NCBI GenBank assembly: GCA_903926465.1
Contig: CAIYJE010000095.1
Coordinates: 1 to 64,000, forward strand
Length of the DNA: 64,000 bases
Source: an uncultured Planctomycetales bacterium
Lineage (GTDB): Bacteria; Planctomycetota; Planctomycetia; Isosphaerales; Isosphaeraceae
Direction: 5' to 3'
Position 1 is the stretch's first letter; the number at the start of each line of letters is the position of its first letter. Below the pieces are notes generated by a model. It did no database searches and was not told where the DNA came from. It saw only the letters and a program-made list of their open reading frames with translations. Shown here piece by piece: positions 24,572-31,587 of the stretch. Both the position numbers and the translations under genes were made by a program.

Positions 24572-24648
24572 TGTAAGACAGCCGCCCTCGGCTGTCTCTG
24601 GATTCCTGGTCCGTTACGAAGATGACAGCCGAGGGCGGCTGTCTTACA
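24572..24648. repeat. 25-bp perfect inverted repeat (ACAGCCG family)
   Basis: The arms 24572-24596 and 24624-24648 are perfect inverted copies, each containing ACAGCCGCCCTCGGCTGT or its complement, around a 27-base spacer. A related single arm with shared flanking sequence (GTGCAACCCAAT, TGTGAA) is at 39524-39573, and the matching flank here is at about 24696-24723. Confidence 0.85.
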
Positions 24649-24739
24649 TCGAACGAAGATCAAGACACGGAGGCGTGAGACTAAGCAAATCCTTTCGTGT
24701 GCGACCCAATCGTGAACCGCTATAAATTCGGTCGTATCT

Positions 24740-25549
24740 TTACGAATTCTGCTTCTCGTCTAGCTGGGCCACCCTGAGCTGATCAAATGGCGTGAAGTAA
24801 TGCCGTAACCGCAGCGAGAGCAGCAGCAATGAGCTCAGGCAAACGGTGCCAGAAATTCCGATGTAGATCAGAATCTGGTAACGAAGGGCGACGGTTGGAT
24901 TGGCCCCCTGAAGCAACTGGCCGGTCATCATGCCGGGAATGGCCACGATTCCGGCAATCATCATGCTATTGATGGTGGGCGTGAGCGCAGCATGGATGGC
25001 CGCCTTGATCGCTTCGTGGGCCGCCTGCCGAGTGGTGGCACCAAGCGCTAACCGCTGTTCGACCAGATCGCGGTTTTGTCGCAGTTCGCTATCCAGCCGC
25101 TCGGCCGCCAAGGTCACACCGCTAACGCTGTTGCCCAGTAACATTCCCAGCAGTGGAATCATCACCTGTGGACTGTACCACGGGCTAACCCCCAGCGCCA
25201 GCTTGACCGCCAGGCCCATGACCACTGCCACCACAAGCGCCAGGGTTATTAACACTTCAACCCTGAGCAGCCACGAGCCCGATCTTTGTCGCGCGTTCAC
25301 GGTGCTGGCTGAAACCACCAGCATTACCGCCGCCATCCCCAGGACAACCCAGGGGCTCGTGGTGGAAAAGACCCAGCCAAGAACCAGGCCAAGGGCAAGC
25401 AACTGCAGCACCATGCGCGTGGTAGCAATAATCAGGGGCCGGACCAGCCCAAGTTGCTGCCGGGCCAAGATCAGAATACCCACCGCCAGCGGGATCGCCA
25501 GCGCCAGGATGCCAGGCCAGTTCGGTGTGATTCCGTCGTGCGCGTTCAA
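24740..25549 (-). CDS. fetB: FetB-like (UPF0014) ABC transporter permease
   Basis: This is the permease partner of the ABC ATPase upstream. The preferred start is TTG 25549, which overlaps the ATPase stop by 4 bases (TTGA) and has GGGAG 8 bases before it; this gives 269 aa, close to E. coli FetB. The upstream open frame to 25708 lies within the ATPase gene and is rejected. Seven hydrophobic segments are visible, among them ILALAIPLAVGILIL, MVLQLLALGLVLGWVF and VEVLITLALVVAVVMGL. Family motifs are MIPLLGMLLGNSVSGVTLAA, LALGATTRQAAHEAIKAAIH and MMIAGIVAIPGMMTGQLLQG. E. coli FetAB exports iron and helps peroxide resistance; the substrate here is inferred by homology only. Confidence 0.92.
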   Translation of the reverse strand: MNAHDGITPNWPGILALAIPLAVGILILARQQLGLVRPLIIATTRMVLQLLALGLVLGWVFSTTSPWVVLGMAAVMLVVSASTVNARQRSGSWLLRVEVLITLALVVAVVMGLAVKLALGVSPWYSPQVMIPLLGMLLGNSVSGVTLAAERLDSELRQNRDLVEQRLALGATTRQAAHEAIKAAIHAALTPTINSMMIAGIVAIPGMMTGQLLQGANPTVALRYQILIYIGISGTVCLSSLLLLSLRLRHYFTPFDQLRVAQLDEKQNS

Positions 25550-26358
25550 GAGTTTGCTCCCGTTGTCCGTTCGCTCGACGCGCGTTCTAGCCACTCGGTC
25601 TGCTGCTTTTCCAGTACCAGGCCAATAGGCCCCTGGTCCACAACACGCCCCTCCTTCATCACAATCACGGTCTCTCCCAGTAGAGGGGCCAGGTCGGGCT
25701 GATGACAAACCGCGATTGTGCGAATGCCGGTTTCCTGGCTGAGCCTTTGAAGCGAGTGGGCAACCGTTCTTGCCATTTCAGGGTCGAGCGAGGCGGTTGG
25801 CTCATCCAGGGCCAGAATCTCAGGTCTCGCTTGAAGCGCCACCGCAATAAGTAACCGCTGCCTCTCGCCGCCAGACAAACTTGCCGCGTCTCGATCCAGC
25901 GTGATCCCCTTCAAGCCGACGTGTTCTAGATTCTCAACCAGTGTGGCGTCTGCGGGTGTTGAAAGCTTTTTTAACATCCAAGGATAAAGCAGATTCTCAC
26001 GCACAGAGCCGGGCAGGGGGCGGGGCGTTTGGAACACCATGCCAATGGAACGTCTGACCAGCCAGATCGGAAACTCTGTGAGAGGGTGATCGCCAATTCG
26101 AACTTCGCCACTTGTCGGATCTTCAAGCCGGTTCAGCAGGCGAAGCAGCGTGCTTTTGCCAGAGCCTGAAGCCCCAACAATGACATAACGCTTTCCAGGC
26201 TCGAACGTCAGATCAATGCCGTGGAGGATCTCCGTTGAACCCCGGCTCAACTTGACCTGGCTCAACCGCAGCGGCTCTCCGCGCGGCCATGATTTCTCAT
26301 TCTGAAATCGACGGGCCCAGCCAGACCGTCCATCCGCCCCTTGCGAGAACAGACTCAT
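25546..26358 (-). CDS. fetA: FetA-like ABC transporter ATP-binding protein
   Basis: This ABC ATPase has 270 aa from ATG 26358, chosen because GGTGG lies 5 bases upstream; the upstream frame to 26538 runs into the divergent gene. Motifs are Walker A GASGSGKST, Q-loop VFQTPRPLPGSV, signature LSGGERQRLLIA, Walker B ILALDEPTASLDPE and H-switch VCHQPDLAPLL. It is coupled to the permease by a 4-base overlap, so the two form one transporter, probably for metal export. The first about 30 residues before RLSQVKLSRG are a nonconserved extension. It is divergent from the zinc-ribbon GTPase gene across 54 bases. Confidence 0.92.
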   Translation of the reverse strand: MSLFSQGADGRSGWARRFQNEKSWPRGEPLRLSQVKLSRGSTEILHGIDLTFEPGKRYVIVGASGSGKSTLLRLLNRLEDPTSGEVRIGDHPLTEFPIWLVRRSIGMVFQTPRPLPGSVRENLLYPWMLKKLSTPADATLVENLEHVGLKGITLDRDAASLSGGERQRLLIAVALQARPEILALDEPTASLDPEMARTVAHSLQRLSQETGIRTIAVCHQPDLAPLLGETVIVMKEGRVVDQGPIGLVLEKQQTEWLERASSERTTGANS

Positions 26359-26412
26359 TGGCACCACCATGAAGAAACCGACTTCCACGGAATTTTGACT
26401 CTGGTTCGAAAC

Positions 26413-27705
26413 ATGGCCGTTCGCCTCAAGCCTCGGGATCGTCTGGTCTGCCCACGCTGTCTTGGGAGCTTTACTGTCTCTCAGCGCCTGGTTCGGTGTG
26501 GCAAGGGATGCGGGTTCGGCAGCCAGGTACCCGGTCAACTGCTGTCCTCAAGCCCTGTCCAGTCTGCGGAAGATGCCCACGCGCCTTCGGCCCAAGCCTT
26601 CGAATACGGAAAAGGGGCAACACTCAGCGGGCTCGCCAGAACACGCGACTGGTTTCGATCTGAAGCCGTTGCCGCCTGTCCATCGTGTGGCTCCAGCCCG
26701 GCCGTTTGGGTTTGCCCGGTTTGCAGAGCAGACCTTCCCACAGAAGAGTCTGTTCAGCAGGTGGCCGACGCCGTGCTGATGGGGCCGGCTGGGGCCGGCA
26801 AGTCCACGTACCTGGCGGTTGCCCTGACCGAGCTGGAGAAACATGGCAATCGACAAGGATTTCTTCTGGACCCGGCTGATGAATCCACTCGAAATCGGTT
26901 CTCCTCAAGGTACACCGAACCAGCCTATGGTCTGGATCAAATCCCTCCCTCAAGAACCCCGCCCACACCATCTTACCAAGAGAAACCCGAAGTAAGCCTG
27001 TCTCCCTTGATGTTCAGGATCCGTGGGACCGCAGGTGGACCAGAAGGAAAAAGTAGAACGAGCTGGCTGTCACTGTTCGATTCGGCCGGAATTGACTGGG
27101 AACAGCGCAGGGATTTATGGGCCGAGAATGCCGGCTTTCTGGAACGATCGAACGGGATAATGCTCATGATCGATCCCACAAGAATCGTCACGGTCAGGGA
27201 AGAACTTCGTCGCCGTGCCGGGCGGTATCAAACGGTGCCGGGTTTGGACGAGCGAATTGAGCGCCGACCGATTCACCTGGCCGATGAAGTTCGAGGGCTC
27301 GGAATGGTCATGGAACGGGCCAGTCGCAAGCTACCATTTGATCAGCCCGTTGCGGTTGTTTTGAGCAAACTTGATATCTGGGGGCAGGTTGCTGAGCCTG
27401 GAACGGTGCTTGCTGAAATGGCGGACCATGGGGCGATCGATCTGCCCTGGACCGAAGCCATTGAAATGCGGGTGCATGAAGAGATTGAAGCCTTGCTGGT
27501 TCGCTGGACGGGCGAGGCGTTTCTTCAGCAACTGGAGCACAAGTTTCCGAAGCATCGATTCTTTGCGATCTCTGCGCTCGGTATTGGAGCAGCCGTTTAC
27601 CCGACATCTGCCCCGCATCCAGCCGGGCCCTGGATCACACGCCCGCTGCGGTGGCTGCTTGAGAATCAGGGGCTGCTCTTGCCTGAGTGGGCTCCCGAAA
27701 AATGA
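26413..27705 (+). CDS. Zinc-ribbon P-loop GTPase-like protein (430 aa)
   Basis: Two zinc-ribbon-like cysteine sets open the protein: CPRC (13-16) with RCGKGC (28-33), and CPSC (89-92) with CPVC (101-104). A GTPase-like domain follows: P-loop MGPAGAGKST (123-132), a Walker B/G3 segment LSLFDSAGIDWEQ, and a G4-like VVLSKLDIWG. The C-terminal part is helical with Trp-rich ends. The arrangement resembles the zinc-ribbon-linked 'double-GTPase' (DO-GTPase) families described in bacterial conflict systems, but I cannot confirm membership. No signal peptide or membrane span is seen. The ATG at 26413 begins just before the first zinc ribbon; no clear ribosome site is seen and the frame is open from 26341. 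Its neighbours, the divergent FetAB and the repeat-rich region, give no functional hint. Confidence 0.7.
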   Translation: MAVRLKPRDRLVCPRCLGSFTVSQRLVRCGKGCGFGSQVPGQLLSSSPVQSAEDAHAPSAQAFEYGKGATLSGLARTRDWFRSEAVAACPSCGSSPAVWVCPVCRADLPTEESVQQVADAVLMGPAGAGKSTYLAVALTELEKHGNRQGFLLDPADESTRNRFSSRYTEPAYGLDQIPPSRTPPTPSYQEKPEVSLSPLMFRIRGTAGGPEGKSRTSWLSLFDSAGIDWEQRRDLWAENAGFLERSNGIMLMIDPTRIVTVREELRRRAGRYQTVPGLDERIERRPIHLADEVRGLGMVMERASRKLPFDQPVAVVLSKLDIWGQVAEPGTVLAEMADHGAIDLPWTEAIEMRVHEEIEALLVRWTGEAFLQQLEHKFPKHRFFAISALGIGAAVYPTSAPHPAGPWITRPLRWLLENQGLLLPEWAPEK

Positions 27706-27781
27706 TCGCCACGTGAAAGGACGGACTTGCGGGATCAGATGTGTTATAGGCGACTTGACCCACCGGTGAAGTGGAAATACA

Positions 27782-27888
27782 AGCCCGTAACGCAAGCGAG
27801 TGGATTCTGTGTCCATGACCGTTTATCACGGGTTGCGGCCGGAACAAGGAATTGCCCCAAGAGATCCACTCGCTCGCGCTTCGGGCTC
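27782..27888 (-). repeat. Dispersed intergenic element, copy C (diverged)
   Basis: The ends are AGCCCGTAACGCAAGCGAGT and ACTCGCTCGCGCTTCGGGCT, an imperfect inverted pair. The core keeps GGGTTGCGGCCGGAACAAGG and GCCCCAAGAGATCCAC in the orientation of copy B. A further half copy follows (27909-27941) and a 'GCGCCACTTCAAAAC' module lies at about 28017. The gap 27706-28083 holds no gene. Confidence 0.65.
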
Positions 27889-28083
27889 TTATTCGGAGAG
27901 GATCCCCAGCCCAAGAGATCCACTCGCTGCCACTTCAGGCTCGTATGCGGAGAAGAAGCCAACGCTGATGCGCTTGGCTCATATTTCAGGTGCCTTGCCC
28001 AGAAAGACTCCAAGAAGCGCCACTTCAAAACTTGGAATTGGCGTTTGGATCGGACACCAAAACGTGACACGACCGATTCAAGT

Positions 28084-29316
28084 TCAGACCGGGCCGTTGT
28101 GGTGATCTCGCGTGAGCTGGTACAGCTTGGTCATCAGACGTGCCGTTGTGTTTTTGAACGGTGCCACGGCGTCGAGCACGCCGGGGTGGACGAGCGCCTG
28201 ATGAAAGGCGCGACAGAGCTGGATCCGTTGATCGAACCGATGGTGCCAGGCTCGCTGATATTGCGGCTGCAAACTGGTATCCGCGAGGCTGGGTGTCAAA
28301 GCCTTCAGCAGATAGGGCTCCAGCAGTTCCGCCCCAAGCAGGGCCATGGTCATTCCCTGTCCACCCAGCGGGTCTACGGTCCCCTGGCTATCTCCCACGT
28401 AGAAGATGCCCGGTACGTTGGGGGTTGACACCTGAACGTGTACGGCGGCCACCGTTTTCCAGGGCGATGCCTCTTGCCGCGCCTCCCAGAGTTTTGCAAG
28501 CGTGGCATTTCCTGCAAAAACCCGGTCCGAGAGCCGCATAAGATCGCCCCGGTCCTGCTTCAAGTCTGACTCTTTGAGCAGGCCACACAGGTTATTGAGC
28601 CCGCCCTGAATCTGGCAGGTTCCCACATACCCGCCGCGCACCAGGTGCAACCCCACCGTTTCCGGTGGCTCGCCACCATTCGCATCTGGAGCCAGGTGGC
28701 ACTTGAGTCCAAAATGGCCGGGCCGGCCCCGGCTCCGAATTCGCACCTTGCCCGTTTCTTTGACCAGCGAGGAATGCCGACCATTGGCTGCCACCACGGC
28801 CTTGGCTCGGAACTCAACCCGGCCAGAGTCTGTGCGTGCACTTACCCCCACAACTCGGCCCTCCTCGATCAGCGGGCCTGAAACCCGGGCCGGGCAACAT
28901 AGCTCGACTCCAGCCCCAATCGCCGTATCCAAAATCAACTGGTCTAGCAGGGCCCGACTCAGGCCCAGGGCATGCCGACCATCGGGGCCCGCCACCGTGG
29001 CTTCCAGCAGCGAACCACGCGGCGTGGTGAGCCGAAGCCGACGCATGGTGTGGCCCTTGAGCGTTTCAAGTGCGGGGCCAAGACCCAGGTTTTCCAGTAA
29101 TTCCACCCCCTCGGGGCTCAGGTACTCTCCACACAATTTCTGCCTGGGAAACCGGTGAGACTCCAGCAGCACCACCCGCACGCCACGCCTTGCCAGCCGT
29201 AGCGCCAGAGATCCGCCCGCCAGACCGGCTCCCACAATGGCCACATCAAAGTCAGCCAGTTCCAGGTCTTGGTTCGGTTCGCCCGCTTCACGCAGGGTTG
29301 CTGGTTCCTGACTCAT
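28084..29316 (-). CDS. FAD-dependent oxidoreductase (geranylgeranyl reductase-like)
   Basis: This is the third gene of a coupled operon; ATG 29316 overlaps the methyltransferase stop by 4 bases (ATGA), with GGGAG upstream, giving 410 aa. The FAD-binding motif is DVAIVGAGLAGGSLALRLAR, with an Asp/Glu-ended strand (VVLLESHRFPRQKLCGEYLS). The second FAD motif is FYVGDSQGTVDPLGGQGMTM. The family covers geranylgeranyl reductases, halogenases and PHBH-type monooxygenases; PxxKxCGE in the first part favours the reductase/FixC side. It probably reduces or oxidises the product made by the ketosynthase and methylated by the middle protein. There is no signal peptide. The product is unknown. Confidence 0.85.
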   Translation of the reverse strand: MSQEPATLREAGEPNQDLELADFDVAIVGAGLAGGSLALRLARRGVRVVLLESHRFPRQKLCGEYLSPEGVELLENLGLGPALETLKGHTMRRLRLTTPRGSLLEATVAGPDGRHALGLSRALLDQLILDTAIGAGVELCCPARVSGPLIEEGRVVGVSARTDSGRVEFRAKAVVAANGRHSSLVKETGKVRIRSRGRPGHFGLKCHLAPDANGGEPPETVGLHLVRGGYVGTCQIQGGLNNLCGLLKESDLKQDRGDLMRLSDRVFAGNATLAKLWEARQEASPWKTVAAVHVQVSTPNVPGIFYVGDSQGTVDPLGGQGMTMALLGAELLEPYLLKALTPSLADTSLQPQYQRAWHHRFDQRIQLCRAFHQALVHPGVLDAVAPFKNTTARLMTKLYQLTRDHHNGPV

Positions 29317-30050
29317 CGGTTTTGCTCCCGCTGGGTTTGACGGCGGCCCACCAGGGCAAGCTGGAACCCCGCATATCTGCGTACCGACCATTCAAATTCT
29401 TCAACGTGCCGGGCCGCCTCCAGCAACTCTTTGGGCAGAAAGCCGCGCCTGACCGAGAGCGGCCCATCGAACCGCACCAGCGGGTTCCGCGTGAACACCC
29501 GGCTCCAGGCCACAAAACCGGCGTAGGCCAGCCAGTCTCGTTTAATGTCCAGAACCAGAACGCGAGATCGGCTCACTCTGCCCATTTCCGCCAGCAGTTT
29601 CACCAGCGCAGGGCCACTGAAATGATGGGCAAACTTGATGGCGCAAACCAGGTCGCAACAACGATCGGGCAGGGGGAGTTGCAGGGCATCGGCCTGCAGT
29701 GCAAAGAGCCTGTCTTGTCTGGCCATCGCCAAGGGAATTGGGTCTCGATCAACCGCCAGGGCGTGGGGGCTGTGGCCAAGCTTCTTGAGCATCTGGTTGG
29801 CCTCCAACATCAGGTCTCCGGAACCAGCGCCCAGGTCGAGCAGTGTCAGAGCCTGAGGGAGTTTTTCTTCCTTCGTCCATGAACGCAGTTCACGTCTAAG
29901 AACCCAGCCTGCTCCGAAGAACTGCCGGTTCACGGTGCGCAAAACCTGGTGCGCTTCGCGAACGAGTTCTGGTTCCAGGCCTGGCTGGTCCATCTGCTCG
30001 GGTTCTTCAGAGCGCTTTGGGGTCCAGAATGCTTGCTGGCGATTGCTCAT
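29313..30050 (-). CDS. SAM-dependent methyltransferase (class I)
   Basis: This protein has 245 aa. SAM-binding motif I is LTLLDLGAGSGDLM, followed by acidic motif II in ALAVDRDPIPLAMA, ALQADALQLPLPDRCCDLVC and IKFAHHFSGPALVKLLAEMG. The C-terminal half has a hydrophobic segment (WLAYAGFVAWSRVFT) often seen in methyltransferases that act on lipidic acceptors. It overlaps the ketosynthase stop by 4 bases (ATGA) and its own stop overlaps the FAD enzyme start by 4, so all three are made together. It probably O- or C-methylates the ketosynthase product. The substrate is not known. Confidence 0.88.
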   Translation of the reverse strand: MSNRQQAFWTPKRSEEPEQMDQPGLEPELVREAHQVLRTVNRQFFGAGWVLRRELRSWTKEEKLPQALTLLDLGAGSGDLMLEANQMLKKLGHSPHALAVDRDPIPLAMARQDRLFALQADALQLPLPDRCCDLVCAIKFAHHFSGPALVKLLAEMGRVSRSRVLVLDIKRDWLAYAGFVAWSRVFTRNPLVRFDGPLSVRRGFLPKELLEAARHVEEFEWSVRRYAGFQLALVGRRQTQREQNR

Positions 30051-31342
30051 GATTCACCCGCCAGACCGGCCCGGTTCAGAAAGCCGGCCTTGGAGATGAC
30101 GAGCGCGGAATTTTTGGAACCAAATCCCATGCAGTTGCAAAGCGCGGTTTCTGCCGGGGTCACTCTTGCCTGGTGGGGGATCAGGTCTAGTTCGCAGCCG
30201 GGGTCTGTTTCGTCCAGGTTCAGGGTTGGTGGCAGAAAGCCTTGGGCCAGTCCAAGCCAGGTTGCGGCCATTCCGGCGGCACCACAAGCCCCTTGGGGGT
30301 GCCCGATCAGACTCTTTGTGGACGACATGGGAACTTTTGCAACCTTGTCTCCAAACACGCGCTGCATGACGGTAATCTCAACCCGGTCGTTCAGCGGGGT
30401 GGCGGTCCCATGCAAATTCACGTAGCCCATATCTTCTGGGCGAAGACCCGCATCAGAGAGTGCCAGCTGGATGGCGCGTACCGGCTCTTCGAGATCGGGT
30501 GACATGGAGACTCGGTGCCAGGCATCGCACGTGCTTGCATAGCCAAGCACCTCTCCCAGAATGGGTGCGCCCCGATTTTGGGCATGCTCATAATCTTCGA
30601 GTACGAACATCCAGGACCCTTCGGAAAGCACAAAGCCATCGCGATCTTTTGCGAATGGACGGCTTGCGCGTTCGGGCTCGGCGTTCCACTTGTGGCTAGT
30701 AATTCCCATGAGATCAAAGCCCTTCATGATCCCAGGCGCAATTGGTGCATCAGAGCCGCCGGCAAGCACCAGCGGGCTCTCTCCGTAACGGATCCGACGA
30801 AACGCATAGCCCACTGCGTCTGAACTACTGGTGCATCCTGTTGAAATCACGTGCGAGGGGCCTCGGAGCCCCAGTGAGATGGAGAGTTCCGAGGCGATGT
30901 TTCCAGGTGTGCCGGCCGGAACCGCGAGTGCGCTGGCTCTGGCCATTTTGCCTGAAAAATAATCTTCATAAAGCTCTTCGACGTGCGCGATTCCGCCGCC
31001 GCCGGTTCCAAGAATTACGCCGATATCACGCCGGGTCGGCAGGTCGAGATTGGCGGGGTCCAGGCCAGCCTCGCAAAGCGCTTCTCGGGCAGCGATGATG
31101 GCCAGTGGGGCGGTACGGCTGACGGCCCTGAGGTGCCGCTTTTCCATGACCTCGGAAAGGTCAAGACCACGCACCAGGCCGGCCACCTTGCTCTTCAGGT
31201 GCGCGGTATCGAACTCCAGAATGGATTTGATGCCCGATCGCCCGTGCCGGTTCGCCTCACCATAGGCCACCTTACCAATAGCGTTGGGGCTAACCACTCC
31301 GATTCCCGTGACCACTACCCTGCGCAGTCTGATCGTTCGCAT
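30047..31342 (-). CDS. Beta-ketoacyl synthase (FabF-like, secondary-metabolite type)
   Basis: This KAS I/II-fold enzyme extends acyl chains by decarboxylative condensation. It has 431 aa from ATG 31342 (GAGAG upstream). The complete catalytic triad is visible: Cys170 in VISTGCTSSSDAVGYAF, His311 in YVNLHGTATPLND and His348 in SLIGHPQGACGAAG. Compared with FabF it has SLIGHPQG instead of SMTGHLLG and an unusual GCTSSSD around the nucleophile. That and its coupling to a methyltransferase and a FAD reductase suggest a dedicated pathway and not bulk fatty acid synthesis. No acyl carrier protein or malonyl transferase is encoded nearby. It leads the operon; its promoter would lie in the gap 31343-31587. 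Confidence 0.9.
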   Translation of the reverse strand: MRTIRLRRVVVTGIGVVSPNAIGKVAYGEANRHGRSGIKSILEFDTAHLKSKVAGLVRGLDLSEVMEKRHLRAVSRTAPLAIIAAREALCEAGLDPANLDLPTRRDIGVILGTGGGGIAHVEELYEDYFSGKMARASALAVPAGTPGNIASELSISLGLRGPSHVISTGCTSSSDAVGYAFRRIRYGESPLVLAGGSDAPIAPGIMKGFDLMGITSHKWNAEPERASRPFAKDRDGFVLSEGSWMFVLEDYEHAQNRGAPILGEVLGYASTCDAWHRVSMSPDLEEPVRAIQLALSDAGLRPEDMGYVNLHGTATPLNDRVEITVMQRVFGDKVAKVPMSSTKSLIGHPQGACGAAGMAATWLGLAQGFLPPTLNLDETDPGCELDLIPHQARVTPAETALCNCMGFGSKNSALVISKAGFLNRAGLAGES

Positions 31343-31587
31343 GAAGCTCTCACTGGCCCGCAACTCCAACCAGGGCCAATCGCTCTGGTTATTCTGACGT
31401 CGCGGATGATCAGAAACGAATATAGCACCAGTTGAGCCAGGTTACGGATATTGCTTGTGCAAATATTCACGGCTTGCATTTTGTGCTGTGCGGAATTCGT
31501 CTTCTGACCAATCCGCAAGCGTTCCGCAGAGCGAGGAAATGCTGGGGATGGGTCACATCCCCCGCGTGATTAAACGGGGCCGACCCT

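Noticed and set aside
24109-24739. Insertion sequence suspected from the inverted repeats
   Set aside because: No transposase frame lies between the repeats, so these are at most small non-autonomous elements.
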